From: Polaribacter sp. KT25b
Lineage (GTDB): Bacteria > Bacteroidota > Bacteroidia > Flavobacteriales > Flavobacteriaceae
DNA length: 64,000 nucleotides
Direction of reading: 5' to 3'
Assembly (NCBI RefSeq): GCF_900105145.1
Contig: NZ_LT629752.1
Coordinates: forward strand, 2,442,001-2,506,000
The notes under the pieces: generated by a model
Databases searched by the model: none
The model's input: only the letters and a program-made list of their open reading frames with translations
What the model was told of the DNA's origin: nothing
Made by a program: the position numbers and the translations under genes
In this document: one piece after another, positions 18,697 through 27,431 of the stretch
Numbering within the stretch: the first letter of the stretch is position 1
How the letters are laid out: every line of letters starts with the position of its first letter

Positions 18697-19559
18697 TGCA
18701 ATTAGTAGAAACTCATATTGTAGAAAAATTAGAAATCCCAATTCGTTTTCAAGAATACGGTGTAGGGATTTTTAATACAATTCCTACAAAATCCGGTATT
18801 AAAAAAGCCATTAAAAAAGAACTTATTTTTATTGATGGAATTTTAGCAACAACCTCTAAATATATTTCTGGCGGCGAAAAAATTGAACTTTTTGAATCTG
18901 AAAATTCATCACCTTTTGAAAGATTACAACTAGATTTGGAGGTTTTATTTGAAGATGATTATTTAGCTATTATTTATAAACCTGCAGGAATTTTGGTTAG
19001 CGGAAATAAATTTGTAACCATTGCAAATGGATTAACACAAAACTTAAAAAAAAGTAATTTATCTGATGCTGTAAAACCTCAACCTATCCACAGATTAGAT
19101 TATCCAACAAGTGGACTTTTATTAATAGGAAAAACAAGTGCTTCTATTATTGAATTAGGTAAATTATTTAAGAATAAAGAAATACAGAAAACCTATTTTG
19201 CAATTTCTATTGGTAAAATGAATTCTGAGGGTTTTATCAATTCTTTTGTTGATAAAAAGGAAGCTTATACAAATTATACCGTTTTACAATCTGTAATATC
19301 TAAACGTTTTGAGTTTTTAAATTTGATAAAACTACTGCCTAAAACAGGTAGAAAACATCAATTAAGAAAACATTTATTCTCAATAGGAAATCCTATTTTG
19401 GGTGACAAAGAATACTTTTTGGATGACAAAATTTTAAACGGAAAAGGATTGTATTTACACGCTGCTACTTTAGAGTTTATACATCCGTTTACGAAAGAAA
19501 AAATATCTATTTCAAAAGAGTTGCCAAAGAAATTTACCAAGATTTTTCCTAAATATTAA
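18696..19559 (+). CDS. RluA-type RNA pseudouridine synthase
   Basis: A 287-residue protein. Residues about 1-70 are an S4-like RNA-binding region (IKKAIKKELIFIDGILATTS). The catalytic domain shows DDYLAIIYKPAGILVSG (about 87-103) and the RluA signature PIHRLDYPTSGLLLIGK (about 130-146), where the aspartate of HRLD is the nucleophile. LLPKTGRKHQLRKHL and GDKEYF are the later RluA motifs. It converts uridine to pseudouridine in rRNA or tRNA. It is coupled by a one-base overlap to the upstream VOC gene. Confidence 0.9.
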   Translation: MQLVETHIVEKLEIPIRFQEYGVGIFNTIPTKSGIKKAIKKELIFIDGILATTSKYISGGEKIELFESENSSPFERLQLDLEVLFEDDYLAIIYKPAGILVSGNKFVTIANGLTQNLKKSNLSDAVKPQPIHRLDYPTSGLLLIGKTSASIIELGKLFKNKEIQKTYFAISIGKMNSEGFINSFVDKKEAYTNYTVLQSVISKRFEFLNLIKLLPKTGRKHQLRKHLFSIGNPILGDKEYFLDDKILNGKGLYLHAATLEFIHPFTKEKISISKELPKKFTKIFPKY

Positions 19560-19570
19560 AGTAAAAAACA

Positions 19571-19690
19571 TCTCGATACAATTTTTCGAAAATAAAAAAT
19601 CACTCGATGTGATATTATGTAAATTAAACTGATTGTGAGTAATGTCAGTTCGAGTGAAATTTCTTTTTCAGAAATTTTGTATCGAGAACA
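19571..19690. repeat. Dispersed intergenic repeat, copy 2 in inverted pair (TCTCGATACA...TATCGAGAAC)
   Basis: TCTCGATACA at 19571 and TGTATCGAGA at 19679 are inverted. The inner part, from GTCAGTTCGAGTG at 19644, matches the boundaries of the copy at 1840-1894. It fills the gap between the RluA gene and the MocR gene, which both end there. Confidence 0.6.
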
Positions 19691-19692
19691 TT

Positions 19693-21174
19693 TTAAATTT
19701 GAATAACTTCCTTCATCGTTTTAGAAAGTCTGTTTATCAACTCAATCATTTCTTGTTCATTATACGCTGCAAAACCCATTCTTATAGAATTATGCCCAGA
19801 ATTCGCATTATCATAACGTTGCCACTCGCCTATTTCTAGTTTGTGTTTTTTAGCAATTTCTGATATTGTTTTCCAAGAATATTTTTTATCTAAAGTAATC
19901 CAAACTGCCATTCCTCCTTTTGGTTTCTCAAAATTAAAAATAGTTGAAAACTCTTCTTTTAAAAGTTTACAAAACAAATCTCTTCTAGTTTTATAAACTT
20001 TCATCACTTTCTTAATGTGTCTGTCTAAATCTCCCGATTTTATAAAATCTTCAAAAGTCAATTCTAACAAAGCATCTCCTTGTCTATCAATAAATCTACG
20101 TTGATTTGCTGCTTCATTTACAAATTCTTTTGGTGCAATTACATATCCAACTCTAAAAACTGGCGCAACCGTTTTACAAACAGAGCCAATATAAATTACG
20201 TTTCCGTTTATATCATGACTTGCCAAAGGTAAAATTGGCGAATGATTATAATTAAAATCATAATCGTAATCATCTTCTATAATTGCAAAATTGAATTTCT
20301 TCGCTAAATTTAATAAATGAATTCTTCTTTCTGCAGATAAAGTAACTGTTGTAGGGTGATGATGATGAGAAGTTACATACACTGCATTTATTGATTTTTG
20401 CTTACAAATTTGTTCAATTTCATCGGTTACCAAACCATTTTCATCCACCGAAACTCTTACCAAATTTGTTTTTCTTTGTAAAAAATTAGTATCTGCAGAA
20501 GTATAATTTGTCTGTCCTACAATAATGTTATCATTCTCTTGTAACAATAATTTTGCAGATAAAAAAATGCCCATTTGACTTCCTCTGGTAATCAAAACAT
20601 TGTCTTTATGAATGTTTAATCCACGTGTTTTATTTAAGTAATCTGCCAACGTAATCCGTAATTTTTCATTCCCAAAAAGTGATCCATAAGACATTTCTTT
20701 ATAAATATCTTTTCTACTACAAATCCGCCTATAAGTTCTTGCCAAATCTTCTGTTGGCGTTAATCTTGCATCAGAAACACCATCATTTAAATACATAAAA
20801 CCCTCTTTAATTTCTGGCGATATTCTTTCTAAGGATTTGTCTTTATAAAATTGAAATCCAATATTACTTATAGGTAAAATCTCTTTTTTTGATATAAATT
20901 CTTGTTGATGTAATTCTGGTAGTTTTGCATTGATAAACGTTCCTTTTTTAGAAATACTTTCTACCCAACCTTGCAACAATAATTCCTCATAACAAGCCAC
21001 AACCGTTTTTCTGTGTACTTGCAGCATTTCTGACAATGTTCTACTTCCTGGCAACTTTGTTTCTGGTATTAATTTTCGTTCTTTAATCAATGCTATAAAT
21101 TGATTAGATAACTGTAAATAAAGAGCTTGTTTACTTTTTCTATTTAACTGAAAGCTGGTTTTATATGGAAACAT
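19693..21174 (-). CDS. MocR-type regulator (GntR wHTH fused to aminotransferase domain)
   Basis: A 493-residue MocR/PdxR-family protein. Residues about 12-80 are a GntR winged helix (LYLQLSNQFIALIKERKLIP, then GSRTLSEMLQVHRKTVVACY). The rest is a class I/II aminotransferase fold with NVLITRGSQMGIFLSAKLL, EDDYDYDFNY and GSVCKTVAPVFRVGYV, in which the lysine should bind PLP. MocR proteins bind DNA and sense amines, pyridoxal phosphate or amino acids. It is divergent from the DinB-GNAT-PNPOx-like operon; the third gene of that operon is in the pyridoxamine oxidase superfamily, so the regulator may control it. Confidence 0.9.
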   Translation of the reverse strand: MFPYKTSFQLNRKSKQALYLQLSNQFIALIKERKLIPETKLPGSRTLSEMLQVHRKTVVACYEELLLQGWVESISKKGTFINAKLPELHQQEFISKKEILPISNIGFQFYKDKSLERISPEIKEGFMYLNDGVSDARLTPTEDLARTYRRICSRKDIYKEMSYGSLFGNEKLRITLADYLNKTRGLNIHKDNVLITRGSQMGIFLSAKLLLQENDNIIVGQTNYTSADTNFLQRKTNLVRVSVDENGLVTDEIEQICKQKSINAVYVTSHHHHPTTVTLSAERRIHLLNLAKKFNFAIIEDDYDYDFNYNHSPILPLASHDINGNVIYIGSVCKTVAPVFRVGYVIAPKEFVNEAANQRRFIDRQGDALLELTFEDFIKSGDLDRHIKKVMKVYKTRRDLFCKLLKEEFSTIFNFEKPKGGMAVWITLDKKYSWKTISEIAKKHKLEIGEWQRYDNANSGHNSIRMGFAAYNEQEMIELINRLSKTMKEVIQI

Positions 21175-21177
21175 AAA

Positions 21178-21220
21178 CTGGACTATTATTTATTTTAATT
21201 CTGGACGATTACAAGAGTCC
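21178..21220. promoter_or_regulatory. Candidate MocR operator (direct repeat plus inverted half-site)
   Basis: CTGGACTATTA (21178-21188) and CTGGACGATTA (21201-21211) match at 10 of 11 bases, spaced 23 bases apart. An inverted half-site AGTCC (21216-21220) mirrors GGACT at 21180-21184. The site starts four bases before the MocR start codon and lies next to a TAnnTTTG word (21231-21238) of the divergent operon. MocR regulators typically bind direct repeats. Confidence 0.5.
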
Positions 21221-21257
21221 ATAAATATAGTATTTTTGATAAACAAAACAACTAATT

Positions 21258-21776
21258 ATGAATAAAAAAGATTTGCAACCTAAAGAATACCACGAATATT
21301 ACGCTAGATATATTGATAAAGTAGATGAAAACATCGAATTAAATATTGGTTTTGAAGTTGATAAAAAAATGGTAGTCGACTTTTTTAATACCATTCCTAA
21401 AGAAAAACAAGAATTTAGATATCAACCTGAAAAATGGACAATTAAAGAAGTTTTGCAGCATATTATAGATACTGAACGTGTTTTTATCTATCGTTTATTT
21501 TGTATTGCCAGAAACGACAAAACTGCTTTTCCTGGATATGAGCAAGATGATTACATAGCACCATCTGAAGCTAATAAAAAATCGATGGAAGACTTAATTG
21601 AAGAATTTTCTATCACTCGTTTGTCTTCGTTAAATTTAATTAAAAGTATTTCTAAAGAAAACTTAAAAAATTTAGGAACTGCAAGCGACTCTACAATTTC
21701 TGCAAGAGCTTGTGCTTTTATTCTTTTAGGACACAGTGTTTGGCATATAGAAATCATAAAAGAAAGATATTTATAA
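21258..21776 (+). CDS. DinB family protein
   Basis: A 172-residue protein of the DinB/YfiT four-helix family. The motifs RYQPEKWTIKEVLQHIIDTE (histidine at about residue 67) and the C-terminal LLGHSVWHIEIIKERY (histidines at about 157 and 161) give the three-histidine metal site. Such proteins are metal-dependent enzymes, some acting as thiol transferases. It is the first gene of a tight operon: its TAA overlaps the next ATG by one base. A TATTTTTG -7 word lies 20 bases upstream. Confidence 0.87.
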   Translation: MNKKDLQPKEYHEYYARYIDKVDENIELNIGFEVDKKMVVDFFNTIPKEKQEFRYQPEKWTIKEVLQHIIDTERVFIYRLFCIARNDKTAFPGYEQDDYIAPSEANKKSMEDLIEEFSITRLSSLNLIKSISKENLKNLGTASDSTISARACAFILLGHSVWHIEIIKERYL

Positions 21777-22291
21777 TGTTAGAAATTAGAAGAGCAAATA
21801 GTAACGATGCAACACATATTGCTTTGTTAGGTAGAATTACCTACACAGAATCTCATGGAAATTTTATAGAAGACAAACAAAATTTATTAGATTTTTATAA
21901 AAAGTATTATGCTGTAGCTCAAATTAAGTCAGAAATAAATGATGAAAATAATTTATTTTGGATTGTTTTTATTGATGAATTACCAATCGGTTTTGCAAAG
22001 CTTTCTTTAAATGTAAATTATGCTGATTCTAAAGACACAAATTTCTGTAAATTACAAAGATTGTATATTTTAAATGATTTTATCAACTTAAAAATTGGTT
22101 CTCAATTACAAGATCTTATTCTACAAAAAGCAATCGATTTACAATTTAAAACAATTTGGTTAACTGCTTATTATAAAAATATAAAAGGAATTAAATTTTA
22201 TCAAAAATACGGTTTTAAAGAAGTTGGAAGCATCGATTTTTTTGTAGGAGAAACAAATTATGAAAACTTAATTTTTGCCAAAGAACTATAA
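21776..22291 (+). CDS. GNAT family N-acetyltransferase
   Basis: A 171-residue protein starting MLEIRRANSNDATHIALLGR. KLQRLYILNDFINLKIGSQL (about residues 83-102) is the core beta4-alpha3 acetyl-CoA binding region in a slightly degenerate form (usual RxxGxGxxL). AYYKNIKGIKFYQKYGFKEV is the beta6-alpha4 motif of the family. The ATG at 21776, which shares a base with the DinB stop codon, is chosen over a longer frame because it gives the canonical N-terminus. The substrate is unknown. Confidence 0.85.
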   Translation: MLEIRRANSNDATHIALLGRITYTESHGNFIEDKQNLLDFYKKYYAVAQIKSEINDENNLFWIVFIDELPIGFAKLSLNVNYADSKDTNFCKLQRLYILNDFINLKIGSQLQDLILQKAIDLQFKTIWLTAYYKNIKGIKFYQKYGFKEVGSIDFFVGETNYENLIFAKEL

Positions 22292-22293
22292 TT

Positions 22294-22953
22294 ATGGAAG
22301 AATATCAAAAATCAAAATTAAATCGTGTTAAAAGAGGTGCAAATAGAGCTACTTATGATGTTGATAAAATCAACACTATTTTAGATGCTGGTTTTTTATG
22401 TTATGTAGGTTATATCTACGAAGGAAAACCAATTACAATTCCGATGGCATATGCTAGACAAGATGATAAAATTTACATTCACGGTTCTACTGCAAACCGA
22501 ATGTTACTTTCTATTTTAGAAAGCGGAGAAACATCAATAACTGTCATGCATTTAGACGGATTGGTTTTGGCTCGTTCTGGTTTTCATCATTCTGTAAATT
22601 ATAGATCTGTTACGCTGTTTGGAAGTTTACAAAAAGTGGAAGAAGAAGCTGATAAAACCGAAATTTTAAAATGGATTGTCAATCAAATGGTGCCCAATCA
22701 ATGGGATTCTTTGAGACCGATGAATCAAAAGGAATTAGACAGAACTTTGGTAGTAGAATTTACGATTGAAACTGCTTCTGCAAAAGTAAGAGAAACAGGT
22801 GTTGCTGATGAGCCAGAAGATTATAATGAAGATGTTTGGGCAGGAATTGTACCTGTAAAACAAGTCGCAGAATACCCGATTGCAGATAAAGGAAAACCAC
22901 AGCAAATGGAAATACCAAAACACATTTTAGATTATTATGAAGCCAACAAATAG
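22294..22953 (+). CDS. Pyridoxamine 5'-phosphate oxidase superfamily flavoprotein
   Basis: A 219-residue split-barrel flavin-binding protein. KRGANRATYDVDKINTILDA followed by GFLCYVGYIYEGKPITIPMA and DDKIYIHGSTANRMLL matches the family often annotated as pyridoxamine 5'-phosphate oxidase-like (also resembling NimA-type proteins). It is two bases downstream of the GNAT gene. The neighbouring MocR regulator, a class that often senses PLP, gives a plausible functional link but no proof. Confidence 0.85.
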   Translation: MEEYQKSKLNRVKRGANRATYDVDKINTILDAGFLCYVGYIYEGKPITIPMAYARQDDKIYIHGSTANRMLLSILESGETSITVMHLDGLVLARSGFHHSVNYRSVTLFGSLQKVEEEADKTEILKWIVNQMVPNQWDSLRPMNQKELDRTLVVEFTIETASAKVRETGVADEPEDYNEDVWAGIVPVKQVAEYPIADKGKPQQMEIPKHILDYYEANK

Positions 22954-23005
22954 TTTCTTCTTTTAAAAAATGATATTTTAGCTTCTGATTTTTTAATTTA
23001 TAAAA

Positions 23006-24283
23006 ATGAAGAAGCTTTTTAAATTTATCGGAATTATATTATTACTTATAATTGCTGCTATTACTATTTATTATTTTGTAAATAATGAAGCTTTACCAAA
23101 AGGTAAAAAAGGAAAAGAAGCTGAGGCTTTGGCAACTAAAATGTTTGATGCATTAAACCATGAAGCTTATGAAAATACCGAAGTTTTAAAATGGAGTTTT
23201 AGAAACGAACACCACTATACTTGGTATAAAAAAGAAAATATTGTACATATTTCTTGGGCGCAATACAAAGTAACGCTACACACTAAAGAAATAGAAAAAT
23301 CTGAAGTTTATATTGATGGTAAACTTACTGACAACAAAGAAATCGTTAAAAAAGCACAAGATTTTTTTAACAACGATTCTTTTTGGTTAATTGCACCTTA
23401 TAAAATTTTTGATGGTGGTACAGAAAGAAGCATTGTAAAACACGAAGACCAAGATGCACTTTTAATAACTTACACTTCTGGTGGCTCTACTCCAGGTGAT
23501 TCTTATTTATGGATTTTAGATGAAAACTATTTGCCAACTTCTTTTAAAATGTGGACTTCAATAATTCCTATTGGTGGCGTTTCTGCAACTTGGTCTGATT
23601 TAAAAAACACAAAATCTGGTATAAAATTACCTACAAAACATACACTTTCTTTATTTGGATTAGAAATACCAATGGGCAATGTAAAAGCCTATAACGAAAA
23701 AGCAGATGTTTTGGCTAATATTGTTTTAAAAGCCATTAAGCATAAAAATTATGAAAATACTCGTTTTATAGAATGGAGTTTTGCTGGTAAACGTTCTTTT
23801 AAATGGGATAAAGAAAAACATATTGTAGATGTTTCTTGGGATACAATTCGTGTAAATTTACATCCGCAGGAAAAAGAAAAAAGTACGGTTTTTTACAATG
23901 AAAAAAAGCAAGAAATTGCTGATACTAAAATTGTAAAAAGAGCTTGGGATATTTTTAATAACGATTCTTTTTGGTTAGTTGCTCCGCATAAATTATTTGA
24001 TTACGGAACTATTAGAAATATTGTTTCTATTAATAATAAAAACGCCCTAAAAGTTACTTACACAACTGGTGGCTCAACTCCTGGAGATTCATATATTTGG
24101 ATTTTAGACGAAAATAACATTCCTAAAAGTTATAAAATGAATGTTCCAAGTATGAAAATGAATGGCGTAAATGCTACTTGGCAAGATTGGATTACAACAG
24201 AAAGTGGCACATTATTACCAACAAATCACACATTTGATAGCGGAAAAAAATTAAGCATGGGAGACGTAAAAGCATACAACTAA
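23006..24283 (+). CDS. Membrane-anchored protein with two tandem homologous domains
   Basis: A 425-residue protein. An N-terminal membrane anchor (FIGIILLLIIAAITIYYFV, about residues 6-24) is followed by two copies of a domain of about 190 residues. Copy 1 (about 38-225) has LKWSFRNEHHYTWYK, DFFNNDSFWLIAPYK and SGGSTPGDSYLWILDENYLP. Copy 2 (about 235-425) has IEWSFAGKRSFKWDK, DIFNNDSFWLVAPHK and TGGSTPGDSYIWILDENNIP. Each ends in a GxVKAYN sequence. It is probably periplasmic. I do not recognise a named function. The stop overlaps the ATG of the AI-2E exporter gene (TAATG). Confidence 0.8.
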   Translation: MKKLFKFIGIILLLIIAAITIYYFVNNEALPKGKKGKEAEALATKMFDALNHEAYENTEVLKWSFRNEHHYTWYKKENIVHISWAQYKVTLHTKEIEKSEVYIDGKLTDNKEIVKKAQDFFNNDSFWLIAPYKIFDGGTERSIVKHEDQDALLITYTSGGSTPGDSYLWILDENYLPTSFKMWTSIIPIGGVSATWSDLKNTKSGIKLPTKHTLSLFGLEIPMGNVKAYNEKADVLANIVLKAIKHKNYENTRFIEWSFAGKRSFKWDKEKHIVDVSWDTIRVNLHPQEKEKSTVFYNEKKQEIADTKIVKRAWDIFNNDSFWLVAPHKLFDYGTIRNIVSINNKNALKVTYTTGGSTPGDSYIWILDENNIPKSYKMNVPSMKMNGVNATWQDWITTESGTLLPTNHTFDSGKKLSMGDVKAYN

Positions 24284-25368
24284 TGACCTCAAAACATATT
24301 TCAAACGGAATTTTAAGAGCGCTTGCAATTGTCGTAGGAATTTTACTTTTATTGTATTTTTTAGTAAAAATTCAATCTGTAATTATCTATATTATTATTG
24401 CTGCTGTTTTATCATTAATCGGTAGACCTATAATTTTATTTTTAAGAAATAAATTAAAATTTCCAAACACAATTGCGGTAATTTCTACAATGATATTAAT
24501 GCTTAGTTTATTAACTGGTTTAGTGGTTTTGTTTATTCCTTTAGTTTTAGAACAAGGAAAAAGTTTATCGCTACTAGAAGTAGATGTTTTACAAGCAAAA
24601 ATTCAAGATATTTTTAATCAAATTACAGCTTATTTTTCATCAAAAGGAATAGATGTTTTGCAAAAATTTGAAAACTTTGATTTTGTTTCTCAATTTAAAA
24701 CAATTCCTAATATTTTAAACTCAATAATTGGCGCCTTAGGTTCTTTAAGTGTAGGATTATTATCTGTTTTGTTTATTTCATTTTTTCTGATGAAAGACAG
24801 TCAATTACTTAAAAAAGGATTGCTAACACTAATGCCAAGTAATAATTCTGAGGGCAGATTCTCTAAATCTTTAGAAACTATAAACAATTTACTGTCAAGG
24901 TATTTTATTGGCTTAATTTTTCAAATTACAATTCTGTTTGTTATTTATACAATTATTTTATTAATTTTCGGAATTTCAAACGCTGTTGTCATCGCTTTTT
25001 TATGCGCTTTGTTAAACTTAATTCCTTATGTTGGTCCATTAATTGGTGGTATTTTAATGTTTTTCTTATCAATGACAAGTAACATTGGTTTAGATTTTCA
25101 ATCAGAAATTTTACCAACTTCTTTATGGATTTTATTTTGCTACGGATTGGCACAATTATTAGATAATTTTGTAAGTCAGCCAGTAATTTTTTCTAGAACA
25201 ACAAAATCTCATCCTTTAGAAATTTTTTTAATAATTGTTATTTGTGGAATTTTATTTGGTGTTGTAGGTATGATAACTGCTGTACCATTATATACTGCTT
25301 TAAAAGTGATTTTAAAAGAATTTTTATCAGAAAATAAAATTGTAAAATCCTTAACGAAAGATATTTAA
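24283..25368 (+). CDS. AI-2E family (PerM-like) transporter
   Basis: A 361-residue polytopic membrane protein with about eight hydrophobic segments. Two early spans precede a soluble amphipathic region (about residues 80-150). LISFFLMKDSQLLKKGLLTL and ALLNLIPYVGPLIGGILMFF are the family signature segments (P-Y-x-G-P), followed by a C-terminal FLIIVICGILFGVVGMITAV. Members export the AI-2 signal, ions or other small molecules. It is coupled to the upstream tandem-domain protein. Confidence 0.88.
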   Translation: MTSKHISNGILRALAIVVGILLLLYFLVKIQSVIIYIIIAAVLSLIGRPIILFLRNKLKFPNTIAVISTMILMLSLLTGLVVLFIPLVLEQGKSLSLLEVDVLQAKIQDIFNQITAYFSSKGIDVLQKFENFDFVSQFKTIPNILNSIIGALGSLSVGLLSVLFISFFLMKDSQLLKKGLLTLMPSNNSEGRFSKSLETINNLLSRYFIGLIFQITILFVIYTIILLIFGISNAVVIAFLCALLNLIPYVGPLIGGILMFFLSMTSNIGLDFQSEILPTSLWILFCYGLAQLLDNFVSQPVIFSRTTKSHPLEIFLIIVICGILFGVVGMITAVPLYTALKVILKEFLSENKIVKSLTKDI

Positions 25369-25374
25369 CAGAAT

Positions 25375-26550
25375 TTGAAATTAGCTATTTTACAACCAGA
25401 AGTTCAGCAATTTATTGTTGATAATTTAAAGTCAGATATTACAAAACTGATTTTAAAAGGAAGTCCTTTTGATAAAATTTCTACACAAGAATTGGCGAAT
25501 CAAATTGTTGCAAAACAAAAATCTGAACATAAATTAGCTACTTGGTTTGCTACAGAAAATATTTATTATCCGCCAAAAATTAGCATTGAACAAACCTCAT
25601 CAGAAATTACTGCAAATTACAAATCTAATCTCGTAAAAGGAGATTCAATAATAGATATTACAGGTGGTTTTGGTGTAGATTGTTTTTATTTTTCCAAGCA
25701 ATTTAAAAGTGTTTTTCATTGTGAGATAAATAAGGAGTTATCAACAATTGTAAAGCATAATTATCAACAATTAAAAGTAGAAAATATTGATACTTTTTCT
25801 GGTGATGGAATTGATTTTCTTAAAAAATCAGCTCAAACTTTCGATTGTATTTATATAGATCCATCAAGAAGAAATGATATAAAAGGAAAAGTTTTTTTAC
25901 TAAAAGATTGCTTGCCAAATGTGCCAGAAATTATCGATTTTCTTTTTTCTAAAAGCAATCAAATTCTTATTAAAAACTCACCTATTTTAGATATTTCAAG
26001 TGCAATATCAGAATTAAAATTTGTAAAAGAAATTCATGTAATTGCTATAAAAAATGAAGTAAAAGAAGTGCTTTTTTTATTAGAAAAAAACTACGATAAA
26101 AGCATCAAAATAAAAACCATCAATAGTATAAATAACAATGCACAGCAATTTGAATTTAATCTTAATGAAGTTATAACTTCAAATTATGCAGAACCTCTTA
26201 CCTATTTGTATGAACCAAATGCTGCTATTTTAAAATCTGGTGCATTTCATCAAATAGCAACACAATTAAATATCTTTAAAATTCATCAACATTCACATTT
26301 ATATACATCAGAAAAATTAATTGATTTTCCTGGAAGATGTTTTAAAATAATAGCGATTTTAAACTACGATAAGAAAAAAATTAAAAGATTAATACCTACT
26401 AATAAAGCCAATATTACTACTAGAAACTTTCCAAAAACTGTTGCCCAAATAAGAAAAGAAACCAATTTAAAAGATGGTGGAAATAGCTATTTATTTTTTA
26501 CAACAAACATTCAAAATAAATTAATTTGTATTCTTTGTTCTAAAAGTTAA
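25375..26550 (+). CDS. Class I SAM-dependent methyltransferase with THUMP-like domain
   Basis: A 391-residue protein. An N-terminal helical part precedes a Rossmann-type methyltransferase core: SIIDITGGFGVDCFYFSKQF (about residues 91-110) is motif I for SAM, and DCIYIDPSRRNDIKGKV (about 160-176) is the catalytic-side motif. The C-terminal part (YLYEPNAAILKSGAFHQIAT) matches the THUMP-like domain found in this Bacteroidota family. It probably methylates RNA. The start is TTG at 25375, supported by the protein opening and the close spacing (six bases) to the transporter gene. Confidence 0.83.
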   Translation: MKLAILQPEVQQFIVDNLKSDITKLILKGSPFDKISTQELANQIVAKQKSEHKLATWFATENIYYPPKISIEQTSSEITANYKSNLVKGDSIIDITGGFGVDCFYFSKQFKSVFHCEINKELSTIVKHNYQQLKVENIDTFSGDGIDFLKKSAQTFDCIYIDPSRRNDIKGKVFLLKDCLPNVPEIIDFLFSKSNQILIKNSPILDISSAISELKFVKEIHVIAIKNEVKEVLFLLEKNYDKSIKIKTINSINNNAQQFEFNLNEVITSNYAEPLTYLYEPNAAILKSGAFHQIATQLNIFKIHQHSHLYTSEKLIDFPGRCFKIIAILNYDKKKIKRLIPTNKANITTRNFPKTVAQIRKETNLKDGGNSYLFFTTNIQNKLICILCSKS

Positions 26551-26627
26551 AATCAATTAAAGTAACTAGATTTTAAAAGCTATTACATTTTTAGTAAGTT
26601 TGTGTAGAAAGCATTACTTTCATATTT

Positions 26628-27431
26628 ATGCAAACAACATCATATCAAGGTTTAAAATTATCGTTCTCTAATCAGTTAAAAACTGAAGACTTTTTGGTGG
26701 TAGAAGCACCGCTTCAAATAAACATTAATAACGAGGCTTATACAGTTGTTATGAGAACGCCAAACGATGATTTTGAACTAATTAGAGGTTTACTTTTTGC
26801 AGAAGATATTTATAAAAAAATAATCCCTTTATCGTATAAAATAATTAAAGAAGACGCTAAAACCCCTACGATTATAAATGTAACTATTTCTAAAGAAGAT
26901 TTAGGAAAAGGCTATTTAAATAAAAGAACTTTACTGTCTGTTTCTTCTTGCGGAATTTGTGGTAAAAAAGAATTAAAGGATTTAAAAGTGGATGGAGAAA
27001 AACTAGAAAGCACATTTTTTTCATCAGAAAAAGTATATAAAATGTTTGCTAAAATGAGTGCTTTTCAAGAGACTTTTAAAAAAACTGGAGGCAGTCATGC
27101 TGCTGCAATTTTTGATAAAAATCAAGATTTATTAAGCATAAAAGAAGATATTGGCAGACACAATGCTGTTGATAAAACTGTGGGAGATTTATTACAAAAA
27201 GAAATTTTAAAAAAAGCGAATTATTTATTAGTTAGTGGCAGAGTTTCTTACGAAATTGTAAGCAAAGCTTTTATTGCAAAAATACCCATTATTGTGGCAG
27301 TTTCTGCTTGTTCTTCTTTAGCTGTAGATTTTGCTAAAGAATTCGGAATTTGTTTAATCGGCTTTTCAAGAGATAACAAAATGACTATTTATGCGAACCC
27401 AAATTATCTAAAAAAATTAGAAAATGTCTAA
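26628..27431 (+). CDS. fdhD: Formate dehydrogenase accessory sulfurtransferase
   Basis: A 267-residue FdhD protein. The conserved cysteine motif SVSSCGICGKKE (about residues 104-115; CxxC) passes sulfur from a cysteine desulfurase to the molybdenum cofactor. TGGSHAAAIFDKN and KEDIGRHNAVDKTVG are the standard cofactor-binding segments, and LLVSGRVSYEIVSKA follows. A TAAGTTTG -7 word lies at 26595-26602, 26 bases before the start. It overlaps the molybdoenzyme gene by eight bases, and the pair is an obvious functional unit. Confidence 0.94.
   Translation: MQTTSYQGLKLSFSNQLKTEDFLVVEAPLQININNEAYTVVMRTPNDDFELIRGLLFAEDIYKKIIPLSYKIIKEDAKTPTIINVTISKEDLGKGYLNKRTLLSVSSCGICGKKELKDLKVDGEKLESTFFSSEKVYKMFAKMSAFQETFKKTGGSHAAAIFDKNQDLLSIKEDIGRHNAVDKTVGDLLQKEILKKANYLLVSGRVSYEIVSKAFIAKIPIIVAVSACSSLAVDFAKEFGICLIGFSRDNKMTIYANPNYLKKLENV

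Noticed and set aside
21710..21775. 22-residue N-terminal extension of the GNAT gene
   Set aside because: It overlaps the DinB coding end in another frame; the ATG at 21776 gives the normal family start.
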